From NCBI RefSeq assembly GCF_000819565.1, contig NZ_CP004393.1:847001-911000 (forward strand): 64,000 nt of DNA, read 5' to 3'. Shown here one piece after another: positions 54,569-63,832 of the stretch (its first letter is position 1; every line of letters begins with the position of its first letter). Position numbers and translations under genes: made by a program. The notes under the pieces are model-generated. The model did not search any database. It was not told the DNA's origin and saw only the letters and a list, made by a program, of their open reading frames with translations. This stretch comes from Celeribacter indicus (GTDB lineage: Bacteria > Pseudomonadota > Alphaproteobacteria > Rhodobacterales > Rhodobacteraceae).

Positions 54569-54973
54569 ATGAACGACAGGGATGACCGGATCGAAGAGCC
54601 TTCCGCCGTCCTGCGGCATCTCGGCATCCGTCAGACCGCCTGGACGGAGGATTTCGCGCAGGTCGAGGCGGAGATCACCCCCGTCCTGCTGAATCGCTCC
54701 GGCATTCCGCATGGCGGCATCTACGCCACGATGCTCGACACCGCCATGGGATATTCGGGCGCTTATACCGGACGGCTCGAGGATCGGCAGATGACGCTCA
54801 CCCTGTCGATGACCGTCAACTATCTCTCACGGCCGAAGGGACAGCGGCTCATCGCGGAGGGACGGCGCACCGGAGGCGGGGCGCGCACCTTCTTCACCGA
54901 GGGGCGGCTCACCGACGAGACGGGCGAGCTGATCGCGACGGCGGTGGGCACCTTCCGCAAGCGCGGCGTCTGA
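54569..54973 (+). CDS. PaaI-family thioesterase 3
   Basis: 134-residue hotdog-fold thioesterase: IPHGGIYATMLDTAMGYSGAY carries the conserved HGG and Asp. TAGGAG lies eight bases upstream of the start. Third hotdog thioesterase in this window, not adjacent to the other two. Substrate unknown. The 164 bases before it hold no gene. Confidence 0.85.
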   Translation: MNDRDDRIEEPSAVLRHLGIRQTAWTEDFAQVEAEITPVLLNRSGIPHGGIYATMLDTAMGYSGAYTGRLEDRQMTLTLSMTVNYLSRPKGQRLIAEGRRTGGGARTFFTEGRLTDETGELIATAVGTFRKRGV

Positions 54974-55204
54974 CGCATTCATGATGTTGGATTCGGTGCG
55001 GCCGCAGGCTGTATCGGTGATCTGTTCAATCGTCACCGGGAAACAGACCATCTCGGCTGACCATGCGGCACCACGCGAAGCTCCTTTTCAAGGATAACCG
55101 CCCATTTTCGGTGTCCCGGTATTCGGCCCGGAGGACATGAGCACGCGCGGGCGCGGTGGGGTCGGGACGGCGGATGTCCGGGGAGAGGGAAGGGGAAGGG
55201 ACCG
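54974..55204. other. gene-free stretch beside tRNA-Gly
   Basis: No supported gene, no duplicated tRNA end, no integrase. Nothing distinctive seen. Confidence 0.4.
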
Positions 55205-55278
55205 TGGAGCGGGTAGCGGGAATCGAACCCGCACCAAGAGCTTGGAAGGCTCGTGTGATACCATTTCACCATACCCGC
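55205..55278 (-). tRNA. tRNA-Gly (TCC anticodon)
   Basis: On the minus strand the acceptor stem GCGGGTA (55272-55278) pairs with TACCCGC (55209-55215). The anticodon loop CTTCCAA gives TCC, flanked by GAGC/GCTC stem pairs. The T-loop is TTCGATT within GCGGG/CCCGC. CCA is encoded in the chromosome (55205-55207). It reads GGA codons and, by wobble, GGG. Confidence 0.93.
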
Positions 55279-55471
55279 GCTCGGTCGTCGTCGTTGGTAT
55301 GTCAGCGCGCGCGGAGGGTCAAGCCGAAACCGCGTGACGGATATGTCCCTCTCGCGCGGGAAAACCGGGCTGCCGGCCGTTTCGCGCTTTGCGGGACGGT
55401 GCGGGTTGTGCATTCTCGCGCCAAAGACGGGCGCGCCGGGAAACGGTGCGCGGGGAAGCGAGGACGACGAC

Positions 55472-56908
55472 GTGAGCGATGCAGGCCTGCCCCGCCCGGT
55501 TCTGGCGGTGGATCTCGACGGGACGCTGGTCCGGTCGGATATGCTCCATGAAAGCTTCTGGTCCGCCGCTTCGAAGGACTGGCCGTCCGCCCTCGGCACG
55601 CTGCGCGCGCTGGCGCATGGGAAGGCGGCGCTCAAGCGCGCGCTCGCCGAGGCCTCCGCGGTCGAGGTCGCGAGCCTGCCCTATGACGAGGAGGTGCTCG
55701 CCTGCCTCCGCGCCGCAAGGGCCGAGGGCTGTCCGACCGCGCTCGTCACCGCGTCGGATCGGGGGATCGCGGACCGGATCGCGGCCCATCTCGGCCTGTT
55801 CGACGAAGTCCATGCCTCCGACGGCCGACATAACCTGAAGGGCGCGGACAAGGCGGCCTTTCTCGTGGAACGCTACGGCGCGGGCGGCTATGTCTACCTC
55901 GGCGATCACGCGGCGGATCTCCCTGTCTGGGCCGGCGCGGCACGGGCGGTGACGGTGAACGCGCCGGCCGCGCTGCGGAGGCGGGTGGAGGCGCTGCCGG
56001 TCGAGGTCGGGCACATCGGCACCGCACGGCGCGATCCGGCCGCCTATGCGAAGGCGCTGCGCCCGCATCAGTGGATGAAGAACCTGCTCGTCTTCCTTCC
56101 GATGCTGCTCGGCCACCAGCTCACCGTCGGTGCCTTTTTCGCTTCGCTCATGGCTTTCGCGGCCTTCTCGCTCGTGGCCTCCTCCGTCTATGTGCTCAAC
56201 GACCTGCTCGACCTCGCCGCCGACCGCGCCCATCCGCGCAAGCGCAACCGGCCCTTCGCCTCGGGTCGCCTGCCGCTTGCGCACGGAACATGGCTTGCCG
56301 GCGGATTGTTCGCGGCGGGTGTCCTGCTGTCGCTCGCGCTCGGGCCGCTGTTCCTGTTCGTGATGCTGAGCTATTACGCGATGACCACCGGCTATTCGCT
56401 CTATTTCAAGCGCCGCATGGTGATCGACATCTGTGTCCTCGCCGGGCTCTACACGATGCGCCTCATCGCGGGCGGGGTGGCCGCCGCCGTGCCGCTTTCG
56501 GTGTGGCTCCTTGCCTTCTCGATCTTCCTGTTCTTCTCGCTCGCCGCGGTCAAGCGGCAGGCGGAACTCGTGGACAGTGCGAAAGCCGGGAAGCTCGGCG
56601 CGAGCGGGCGCGGCTATCATGTGGAGGACCTTTCGATCATCTCGCAGATGGCGCTGGCCGCGGGCTATATCTCCGTGCTCGTTCTCGCGCTCTACATGAA
56701 TTCTCCCGCTGTTGCCGTGCTTTATGCCAATCCCGCAGCGCTCTGGGGCATCTGTCTCGTGCTCCTGTTCTGGGTGAGCTGGATCGTCATGACGACCCAT
56801 CGCGGGGAGATGGATGACGATCCGATCGTCTTCGCCGTCAGGGACCGGATCTCGCGGATCTGCGGGCTGCTGGTCATCGGCTTCACCTTCGGCGGGGCGC
56901 TGGGCTGA
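55472..56908 (+). CDS. HAD phosphatase-UbiA prenyltransferase fusion
   Basis: 478 residues, GTG start at 55472 (an upstream in-frame ATG at 55334 lacks a good site). N-terminal HAD domain (about 1-185): AVDLDGTLVRSD, TASDRG, and GDHAADLPVW. C-terminal UbiA-type membrane domain (about 200-478): RPHQWMKNLLVF and the Asp-rich NDLLDLAADRAHP, plus DICVLAGLYTMRL. Relatives include decaprenylphosphoryl-beta-D-ribose pathway proteins and other polyprenyl sugar transferases. It could couple synthesis and dephosphorylation of a polyprenyl-linked sugar. Exact substrate unknown. Confidence 0.85.
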   Translation: MSDAGLPRPVLAVDLDGTLVRSDMLHESFWSAASKDWPSALGTLRALAHGKAALKRALAEASAVEVASLPYDEEVLACLRAARAEGCPTALVTASDRGIADRIAAHLGLFDEVHASDGRHNLKGADKAAFLVERYGAGGYVYLGDHAADLPVWAGAARAVTVNAPAALRRRVEALPVEVGHIGTARRDPAAYAKALRPHQWMKNLLVFLPMLLGHQLTVGAFFASLMAFAAFSLVASSVYVLNDLLDLAADRAHPRKRNRPFASGRLPLAHGTWLAGGLFAAGVLLSLALGPLFLFVMLSYYAMTTGYSLYFKRRMVIDICVLAGLYTMRLIAGGVAAAVPLSVWLLAFSIFLFFSLAAVKRQAELVDSAKAGKLGASGRGYHVEDLSIISQMALAAGYISVLVLALYMNSPAVAVLYANPAALWGICLVLLFWVSWIVMTTHRGEMDDDPIVFAVRDRISRICGLLVIGFTFGGALG

Positions 56909-57029
56909 CAATCTGTCGCGGGCGGGGCGATCACGTTTTGCCCCGGTGCCATTGACGCCGGGCCCAAGTCTGAGCGAAACAGTCGGTTATGGTGGCTTGC
57001 CAAAGTCCCGCATAAGGCCCCCCGCGACG

Positions 57030-58157
57030 ATGACGATGAAGACCCTCGCCCTCCTGTTCCCGCTTTCGCTTGCGGCGCTGCCGGTCGCGGCGGAGGAGCT
57101 TGCGACGCTGGAGGATCTGGGCGAGGCGCTGTTCTTCGACGTCAACCTGTCGAAGAACCGGACCCAGTCCTGCGCCACCTGCCACGATCCCGAAAGCGCC
57201 TTTGCCGACCCGCGCGGGCCCGCGTCCTTTGGCGATGACGGCCTGTCCATGGGCGACCGCAACGCGCCCACCGCCACCTATGCGCATTTCGCGCCGGTCT
57301 TCTCCGAGGTCTCCGAAGGTGTCTTTGCCGGCGGGCAGTTCCTCGACGGGCGCGCGGCGACGCTCGAGGAGCAGGCGGGCGGCCCGCCGCTCAACCCGAT
57401 CGAGATGGGCATGGCCTCCTCCGCCGATGTGGTCGACCGGCTCGAGGAGAACCCGGCCTATGTCGTGGCCTTCCGGGATCTGTTCGGCGAGGAGATCTTC
57501 GACGACGACGACGAAGCCTATGCGGCGATGACGAAGGCGATCGCCGCCTTCGAGCGCACCGACCTGTTTTCGCCCTTCGACAGCAAGTATGACCGCTACC
57601 TGCGCGGCGAGGCGGAGCTGACGCGCGAGGAGCTTTTGGGCGAGACGCTGTTCTTTTCCCAGCAGTTCACCAATTGCAACCTCTGCCATCAGCTCAACCC
57701 GCGCGCGGGGATGGAGGGGGAGACCTTCACCAATTACGAATACCACAATATCGGCGTGCCGGAGAACACGGGGCTGCGCGAGATGAACGGCGGGGTCGGG
57801 CTCGTGGATCTCGGCCTCGGCCAGAACGCGGCGGTGGAGGGGCGGCCGGGCCTTTCCGGGCGCTACAAGGTGCCGACGCTGCGCAATGTGGCGGTGACGG
57901 CGCCCTACATGCATAACGGCGTGTTCGAGGATCTGCGCACGGTCGTGCTGTTCTACAACACCTACAACACGAAATCGGAGGCGCGGAAGATCAATCCCGA
58001 GACCGGCGAGCCCTTCCTTCCGCCGGAAGTGCCGGAGAACCTGTCGCTCGAGGAGCTCGAGACCGGGCCGGCTTTCGAAGACCGGGACATCGACGCGCTC
58101 GTGGCCTTCATGAAGACGCTGACGGATGCGCGCTACGAGCACCTGCTCGAGGATTAG
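57030..58157 (+). CDS. di-haem cytochrome c peroxidase (CcpA/MauG family)
   Basis: 375 residues with a signal peptide (residues 1-21). Two c-type haem sites: CATCH (48-52) and CNLCH (216-220). GDRNAPTATYAHF and the LNPIEMGM region match bacterial periplasmic peroxidases that reduce H2O2 with cytochrome c electrons. The start may be the ATG six bases downstream. Neighbouring nor genes suggest expression at low oxygen, but no FNR site was found. Its stop overlaps the nnrS stop by four bases. Confidence 0.92.
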   Translation: MTMKTLALLFPLSLAALPVAAEELATLEDLGEALFFDVNLSKNRTQSCATCHDPESAFADPRGPASFGDDGLSMGDRNAPTATYAHFAPVFSEVSEGVFAGGQFLDGRAATLEEQAGGPPLNPIEMGMASSADVVDRLEENPAYVVAFRDLFGEEIFDDDDEAYAAMTKAIAAFERTDLFSPFDSKYDRYLRGEAELTREELLGETLFFSQQFTNCNLCHQLNPRAGMEGETFTNYEYHNIGVPENTGLREMNGGVGLVDLGLGQNAAVEGRPGLSGRYKVPTLRNVAVTAPYMHNGVFEDLRTVVLFYNTYNTKSEARKINPETGEPFLPPEVPENLSLEELETGPAFEDRDIDALVAFMKTLTDARYEHLLED

Positions 58158-59365
58158 GCGCGCTCAGCCCTTGCCCGCCGCGGCGTGCAGAGCATCGGTC
58201 CGTAGCTCGCCGCGAAGCCGAGGAATGCAAGGCACCAGAATCCGCCCGACAGATGGGTGAGCAGCATCAGCGGCACGATTCCGGCCGCGACGCGCAGGAG
58301 GGTTGCGAGCAGGATCGCCAGGTAGATCGCCGAGGTCATGCGCGAGGCTGTCAGCGGGCGCCCGGTATGGCCGAGCGAGGCGCGGGTCATGACTGCGAGC
58401 GTCATGCCGCCGGCCGCGCCCGCCGTCCACAGATGCAGCGCGGCGGTGGGTTGGATGACGGCGGGCGCGAGGATCGCCGCCGCGACCGCGAAGGCGCCGA
58501 GCGGGAGGAAGAGATAGGCGACATGCAGCACGGCGAGCAGCGGCTCGCTGCGCGTATGCGGGCCCTTCCAGCGGGCGAGGCGCAGCAGATGCAGCACGCC
58601 GATCGCGATCAGCGCCAGCGCGGTGAGCGGCGCGTCCGACCGCACCACCCAGAGCGCCAGCGCGGGCAGGGTCGAGAGCAGCACCGCCTTGTCGAACCGC
58701 TGCATCGGCGGTGCGGGCCGGGCCGGATCCTGTGTCTTCGCAAGCCAGTTGCGGGTGAAGGACGGGATGATCCGTCCGCCGATCATCGCGATCATCATCA
58801 GGACGGCGGCGAGGCCGAGCCGCATACCGGCGCCGTCGGCGGGAACCCCGCCGCGTGCCGCCTCGAGCAGGAACAGGAGGTCGGCAAGGGCGAAGGTCGC
58901 GAGCAGTCCGAGGACCGGCAGGTTGTGCCAGTTCTTTCCCGCCGCGATCTCGCGCAGGATCAGCGCGCCGAGCACGAGCGGAAAGGCGAGATCGAGCGCG
59001 ACGACGGTGCCGAAGGGGACAAGGCCCGAGAAGAGGATGCCGAACCGTCCCGCCGCCCAGAGCGCGAAGAGTGCGGCCAGCGCACCGCCGGTGACGGGCA
59101 GCCGGCCGGTCCAGTTCGGCACGGCGGTCAGCAGGAAGCCCGCGACCACCGCGCCGAGATAGCCGAAGAGGAAGGCATGGGCATGCCAGCTCACCGGATC
59201 GAGCCGGGAGGGCAGGTCGAGCGCGCCCGACAGCGCAGGGATCCAGAGCAGCATCGCGACCCCCGCCCAGAGCGCGCCAAACAGGAAGAAGGGCCGGAAG
59301 CCGAAGGACAGGATCGCGGGGCCTTGCCAGCGGCGCATGCGTTCGGCGGAGGTGAGAGCGGGCAT
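58154..59365 (-). CDS. nnrS: NnrS family protein
   Basis: 403-residue haem- and copper-containing inner-membrane protein linked to nitric oxide tolerance, with about twelve hydrophobic segments. Opening ILSFGFRPFFLFGALWAGVAM and WHAHAFLFGYLGAVVAGFLLTAVPNWTG are family hallmarks. AAGGAATTCCC precedes the ATG. Last gene of the leftward nor cluster, starting 11 bases after the small membrane gene. Confidence 0.93.
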   Translation of the reverse strand: MPALTSAERMRRWQGPAILSFGFRPFFLFGALWAGVAMLLWIPALSGALDLPSRLDPVSWHAHAFLFGYLGAVVAGFLLTAVPNWTGRLPVTGGALAALFALWAAGRFGILFSGLVPFGTVVALDLAFPLVLGALILREIAAGKNWHNLPVLGLLATFALADLLFLLEAARGGVPADGAGMRLGLAAVLMMIAMIGGRIIPSFTRNWLAKTQDPARPAPPMQRFDKAVLLSTLPALALWVVRSDAPLTALALIAIGVLHLLRLARWKGPHTRSEPLLAVLHVAYLFLPLGAFAVAAAILAPAVIQPTAALHLWTAGAAGGMTLAVMTRASLGHTGRPLTASRMTSAIYLAILLATLLRVAAGIVPLMLLTHLSGGFWCLAFLGFAASYGPMLCTPRRARAERA

Positions 59366-59376
59366 GGGAATTCCTT

Positions 59377-59601
59377 TCAGGCCTCTGCGGCGTCCATGAG
59401 GCGCCGGATGTGACAGGCGAATATATAGGTCGCGGGCAGGGCGACGAGCGCGCCGAACCCGATCGCGACGGGGGCCGTGGCCACCGGCGTGCCGAGCCAG
59501 GAGCCGATGAGCGAGGCGAAGAAGAGGTTGATCGCCGCCGCGCCCCAGCCGAACGGATAGAGGACGAGCGCGATCAGCAGGGGTGACCAGGGGCGGGTCA
59601 T
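59377..59601 (-). CDS. small membrane protein in the nor cluster
   Basis: 74 residues with two hydrophobic helices (LLIALVLYPFGWGAAAINLFFASLIG and PVAIGFGALVALPATYIFACHI). Its ATG overlaps the stop of the preceding small gene (ATGA). It may correspond to the small accessory proteins (for example NorF-like) of other nor clusters, but I cannot assign it. It lies directly upstream of nnrS. Confidence 0.65.
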   Translation of the reverse strand: MTRPWSPLLIALVLYPFGWGAAAINLFFASLIGSWLGTPVATAPVAIGFGALVALPATYIFACHIRRLMDAAEA

Positions 59602-59771
59602 CGGCGGGCGACCAGAAGGGCGACGGCCACGAGCGCGGCGAAAAGCGCGAGCGAGGCCAGCGCGAACCAGAGTTCCGCCGTGGCCGATTGCGCCTGCGGG
59701 ATCGGCCGGTCGAAGGACGCGGCGAGGACGGGGGCGGGTGCGAGGAGGGCGAGGAAGATGAAAAGCCGCAT
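59598..59771 (-). CDS. 57-residue exported/membrane protein in the nor cluster
   Basis: Start at 59771, one base after the norD stop. The N-terminus MRLFIFLALLAPAPVLAASFDRP looks like a signal peptide, followed by a single C-terminal membrane helix (LWFALASLALFAALVAVALLVARR). It is possibly equivalent to NnrT downstream of norD in Rhodobacter; not certain. Coupled to norD and to the next gene. Confidence 0.6.
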   Translation of the reverse strand: MRLFIFLALLAPAPVLAASFDRPIPQAQSATAELWFALASLALFAALVAVALLVARR

Positions 59772-59772
59772 G

Positions 59773-61665
59773 TCAGGTCTCCTGTGTGAGGCTGCGATAG
59801 ATGTCGGGGAGGGCGCGGGTGAGGCGTCCGGGATGGGGCAGGAGGGTGAAGCCGCCGCGCCCGAAGATGCGCGCGAACCAGTCCTGCCCGTCCTCGTCCA
59901 CGATGACGCCATGGAGCGTGAGACCGGCGCGGCGCGCCTCGCGCACGGCCATGTGGCTGTCCTCGATCCCGTGCCGGCCTTCGTAATGATCCAGATCGTT
60001 GGGCTTGCCGTCGGTCAGCACGATGAGAAGCCGGCGCGCGGCCGTCTCCCTGGCCAGTTCCGCGCCCACATGGCGGATCGCCGCGCCGAGGCGGGTGTAG
60101 TGGCCGGGGCGCAGCGCGGCGATGTTGTCGAGCACCGGCGCCCCCATCGGATCCGCGAAATCCTTCACCCGCGTCAGGAACACCCGGTCGCGGCGCAGGG
60201 AGGAAAACCCCCAGATCGCGAAGCGGTCGCCCGCCGCATCGAGGCCGGAGGCGAGTGCCGACATCGCCGCGCGCGCCACGTCGATCACCGATGTGTCGCC
60301 GATGGCGGCCTCCGTTGAGCGCGAGGTGTCGAGGAGGAAGGCGACGGCGAGGTCGCGCTCCACCTGCCGTGCCTCCTGCCAGATCCGGTCGCTGCCGCGT
60401 CCCGTGGCCAGGAGATCGGCGCGGGTGCAGATCAGCGCGTCGAGGTCGATCTCGCTGCCGTCGACCTGGCGCGGGCGCAGCAGGCGACGCGGGCGCAGGG
60501 TTTCGAACTGGCGCCGCACGGCGCGGATCTGACGGGGATCGGCGCGAAAGCTCCCGGTGCCGTCCGGGCGGGCAGGCGCGTCGAGGACACGCACATGGCC
60601 CTCCATGTAGCTGCGCGTGCGGTGGTTCCATTCGGGATAGACATGGGAGCCCGCCAGCGCCTCGTGCAGCGCGTCGGCGGGCGAGAGGTCGAGATGCAGC
60701 TTCAGCCGGCTCGCGGCCTTGCGGTCGTGGCGGGTGAGCGCGATCTCCTCCTGGTCCTCCGCAGCCTTGGCCGCGTTGTCGTCCTCGTCGTCGTCGACGG
60801 AGCGATTGAGGTTCATTGCCTCGACCCAGGACAGGATCGCTTCGAAACGGTGGATGATGAAGCCGTCGTTGCGGCGCGTCTGGTCGAGGTCCCGGCGCGT
60901 CGCCCGCTTGCGCGAGGTGGTCGCGATTGCCGGGGGTGGCGTCATGGCCTCCTCCTCGGTCCCGTCGGCGGCCGGTCCCGCATCGCGGCGGAGAAAGCGC
61001 AGCCAGATCGGCACGGGCGCGAGGGGCATGTAGCGACCGGCCGTCTCCGCCGCGGGCTGCGTTGCTCCGGGACGGGTCGCCAATTGGTCGCGCAGGGCCT
61101 GTTCCATCGCCGCTTCCGCTGCGGGGCGGGGCAGGTCGGTGCGCAGGGCGAGCGACAGCCTGGCGAGATCGCGATAGGAGGTCCGCAGCCCCGGACAGAG
61201 ACGATAGGCGCGGTCGCATGCGAACGCATTGGCCCGGATCTGCGCGCAATCCATCGCAGGGCCGTCGCTCTCGGGCAGGTCGGGAAAAGCCTCCGCGCTC
61301 ACCGCCGCAAGGGCCGTGAGCCAGAAATAGGCGGCGCGGTTGAGCCGTGCCTCGGGAAAGAGGTCGAGACATGGGGGAAGACGCAACCGCTCCCCGTCGA
61401 AAGCCGCCACATGTTCGCTCTCGCGCCCCGATCCGATCCTGCGGCGCAATGCGGTGCGATGGCGGACGGGGGTGGCGGGCGCCTCGACGATCTCCACGCC
61501 CGCACGCGCCCCGAGGGCCCGCAGGAGCAGCGCGAGCGACGGGCGCAGATCCGCGAGCCGCATGGCGGCCTCGGGGTGAGTCGGCTGCGCGCCCATCCCC
61601 TCGATCAGCCCGTGCCAGAGATTGCCGACCGTCTCCTCCGGTTCCATCAGGTCCATCAGACGCAT
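59773..61665 (-). CDS. norD: nitric oxide reductase activation protein NorD
   Basis: 630-residue von Willebrand A-domain protein needed, with NorQ, to activate nitric oxide reductase. The C-terminal VWA carries the MIDAS motif DTSRST and the later TDGKPND. A long variable N-terminal region (about 1-380) includes an acidic stretch SVDDDEDDN. Start at 61665; a second ATG at 61656 is nearby. It follows norQ by nine bases. Confidence 0.94.
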   Translation of the reverse strand: MRLMDLMEPEETVGNLWHGLIEGMGAQPTHPEAAMRLADLRPSLALLLRALGARAGVEIVEAPATPVRHRTALRRRIGSGRESEHVAAFDGERLRLPPCLDLFPEARLNRAAYFWLTALAAVSAEAFPDLPESDGPAMDCAQIRANAFACDRAYRLCPGLRTSYRDLARLSLALRTDLPRPAAEAAMEQALRDQLATRPGATQPAAETAGRYMPLAPVPIWLRFLRRDAGPAADGTEEEAMTPPPAIATTSRKRATRRDLDQTRRNDGFIIHRFEAILSWVEAMNLNRSVDDDEDDNAAKAAEDQEEIALTRHDRKAASRLKLHLDLSPADALHEALAGSHVYPEWNHRTRSYMEGHVRVLDAPARPDGTGSFRADPRQIRAVRRQFETLRPRRLLRPRQVDGSEIDLDALICTRADLLATGRGSDRIWQEARQVERDLAVAFLLDTSRSTEAAIGDTSVIDVARAAMSALASGLDAAGDRFAIWGFSSLRRDRVFLTRVKDFADPMGAPVLDNIAALRPGHYTRLGAAIRHVGAELARETAARRLLIVLTDGKPNDLDHYEGRHGIEDSHMAVREARRAGLTLHGVIVDEDGQDWFARIFGRGGFTLLPHPGRLTRALPDIYRSLTQET

Positions 61666-61674
61666 GGCACTCTC

Positions 61675-62469
61675 CTATCCATAGACTGCGGCGATGAGGT
61701 CGCGCAGCGCCTGCTGCACGTCCGGCTCGTCGCTGAGCGGTTCGACGATCGCGACGTCGAGGGCCTCGTCCACACCCATGCCCGCGGCCATGAGGCGCGC
61801 GGCATAGGTCAGCAGACGGGTGGAGACCCCTTCCTCGAGATCCATCCCCGACAGCGCCCGGATGTGCCCGGCGAGGCGGACGAGCGGCGCGACGCGGGCG
61901 GCGGGCAGGCCGCTTTCCTCCACGATGACGGAAACCTCCGTCTCCGCGGCCGGGAAGTCGAAGGAGAGCGACAGGAAGCGCTGCCGCGTCGAGGGCTTCA
62001 GCCGCTTGAGCACGTTCTGATAGCCGGGGTTGTAGGAGGCCACGAGCATGAAGCCCGGCGGCGCGGCGAGTTCCTCGCCGGTGCGGTCGATCATGAGCGT
62101 CCGGCGTGAATCGGTGAGCGGGTGGAGCACCACGGTCACGTCCTTGCGCGCCTCCACCACCTCGTCGAGGTAGCAGATCGCGCCCTCGCGCACAGCGCGG
62201 GTGAGCGGACCGTCGACCCATTCCGTCGCGCCGCCCTTGAGCAGGTGGCGCCCGATCAGGTCGGCGGCGGACAGATCGTCGTGGCAGGCGACCGTGTAGA
62301 GCGGCTTGCCGAGGCGCGCGGCCATGTATTCGACGAACCGGGTCTTGCCGCAGCCGGTCGGCCCCTTCAGCAGAAGGGGCAGGCCGTGATCATGGGCGGT
62401 TTCGAACAGCTCGCATTCGCGGCCGGTCGGGCGGTAGAAGGGCAGGGGCCGGGACAGATCGAAGCTCAT
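61675..62469 (-). CDS. norQ: MoxR-type AAA+ ATPase NorQ
   Basis: 264-residue ATPase that works with NorD to insert iron into NorB. Walker A GPTGCGKT (near residues 36-43), Walker B CYLDEV, sensor PGFMLVASYNPGYQN. It starts three bases after the norB stop and is followed by norD. Confidence 0.95.
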   Translation of the reverse strand: MSFDLSRPLPFYRPTGRECELFETAHDHGLPLLLKGPTGCGKTRFVEYMAARLGKPLYTVACHDDLSAADLIGRHLLKGGATEWVDGPLTRAVREGAICYLDEVVEARKDVTVVLHPLTDSRRTLMIDRTGEELAAPPGFMLVASYNPGYQNVLKRLKPSTRQRFLSLSFDFPAAETEVSVIVEESGLPAARVAPLVRLAGHIRALSGMDLEEGVSTRLLTYAARLMAAGMGVDEALDVAIVEPLSDEPDVQQALRDLIAAVYG

Positions 62470-62472
62470 CTC

Positions 62473-63822
62473 TCACTCTCCCGCCAGCGGTGTCGCGGTG
62501 CCCGGCGCGATGATTTCGCGCTTGCGGACGACGAGGAGGGAATAGATGAACAGCAGGGCGCCGATCACCACCGCGGCCCCCGCGCCGAACCGCATCAGGT
62601 AGAAGACCGACAGGCTGTCCTGCACCTCCATGTAATAGGCGCCGACGATGCGCTGCATATGCGTCTGGATCGTGCCCGCGAAGGTCAGGACGAAGGTCAT
62701 GAAGGCCATGCCGCCGGTCATCAGCCAGAAGGACGCCATGTTGAGCACCTGGTTGTAGGGCGCGCGGTTCCTGAGCATCGGCATGGCGTAGGTGAAGACC
62801 GCGAGGTTCAGCGCGACATAGGCCCCGTAGAAGGCGAGGTGGCCGTGCGCGGCGGTGATCTGCGTGCCGTGGGAGTAGAAGTTGACGCCGTGCAGCGTGT
62901 GCAGGAACCCCCAGACGCCCGCGCCGAAGAAGGCGACCGTCGAGGCGCCGAGCGACCACAGCAGCGCGGCCTTGTTCGGGTGGTTGCGCCGTCCCTTCCA
63001 GACCATGATGAAGGCGAAGGACATCATCAGGAAGAAGGGCACGACCTCGAAGCAGGAGAAGACCGAGCCGAGCCATTGCCAGTAGCCGGGCGTGCCGATC
63101 CAGTAGAAATGGTGGCCGGTGCCGAGAATGCCGGAGAAAAGCGCGGTGGCGACGATGACGTAGAGCCATTTCTCGACCACCTCGCGGTCCACGCCCGTGA
63201 GTTTCAGCATCAGGTAGCCGAGAATCGCGGCCATCACGAGTTCCCATGTGGCCTCCACCCAGAGGTGCACGACCATCCACCAGTACATCTTGTCGAGCGA
63301 CAGGTTCTCGGGATTGATGAAGGCGAAGATCCACAGGAGCGACAGGAGCCACAGCCCCATCAGCAGCACGTTGGTGATCGCCGTCTTGCGCCCGGCGAGG
63401 ACGGTGAGGGAAATGTTCACGAGGAAGATCACCGCGGCGACGAGGATGCCGAATTTCACCCAGAGCGGTTGCTCGAGGAATTCGCGCCCGCCATGGATGC
63501 CCATGAGGTAGGAGAGGACCGCACCGAGCGTGCCGACCACCAGGATGATGAGCTGGAGATAGGCGAGCCTGACGGAGAAGAGTTCGCGTTCGGCCTCCTC
63601 CGGGACAAGGAAATAGGCCGCGCCGAAGAAGCCCAGCAGGAGCCAGACGATCAGCGCGTTGGTGTGGATCATGCGGATCACGTTGAAGGGCAGGATTTCG
63701 GAAAGCGTGTTGGGCGAAACGTAGATCCAGCCGGCGAGGAGCCCGCCGAGCACCTGGATGCCGAACAGCGCCATCGCACAGTAGAAATAGGCTTTCGCCA
63801 CGGATTGAGACTGGTATTTCAT
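62473..63822 (-). CDS. norB: cytochrome c-dependent nitric oxide reductase large subunit
   Basis: Haem-copper oxidase family subunit that reduces NO to N2O in the inner membrane. 449 residues, about twelve helices. Metal-ligand histidines are visible in MIHTNALIVW, VVHLWVEATWE (with the conserved Glu), GTGHHFYW and AAHGHLAFYG. The form is cNOR (needs NorC), as norC lies 10 bases upstream. Confidence 0.97.
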   Translation of the reverse strand: MKYQSQSVAKAYFYCAMALFGIQVLGGLLAGWIYVSPNTLSEILPFNVIRMIHTNALIVWLLLGFFGAAYFLVPEEAERELFSVRLAYLQLIILVVGTLGAVLSYLMGIHGGREFLEQPLWVKFGILVAAVIFLVNISLTVLAGRKTAITNVLLMGLWLLSLLWIFAFINPENLSLDKMYWWMVVHLWVEATWELVMAAILGYLMLKLTGVDREVVEKWLYVIVATALFSGILGTGHHFYWIGTPGYWQWLGSVFSCFEVVPFFLMMSFAFIMVWKGRRNHPNKAALLWSLGASTVAFFGAGVWGFLHTLHGVNFYSHGTQITAAHGHLAFYGAYVALNLAVFTYAMPMLRNRAPYNQVLNMASFWLMTGGMAFMTFVLTFAGTIQTHMQRIVGAYYMEVQDSLSVFYLMRFGAGAAVVIGALLFIYSLLVVRKREIIAPGTATPLAGE

Positions 63823-63832
63823 CGGGATCTCC

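Noticed and set aside
55205..55278. tRNA-Gly as an integration site
   Set aside because: No integrase, no direct repeat of the tRNA 3' end and no foreign composition nearby.
56909..57029. FNR/NnrR site upstream of the cytochrome c peroxidase
   Set aside because: The only candidate has TTG and CAA ten bases apart instead of the eight needed for TTGAT-N4-ATCAA.
58154..62221. A 1355-codon open frame on the minus strand across nnrS to norQ
   Set aside because: Only its last 403 codons are nnrS. The rest is out of frame with norD, norQ and the small nor genes, is Arg/Pro/Gly-rich, and shows no family motifs.
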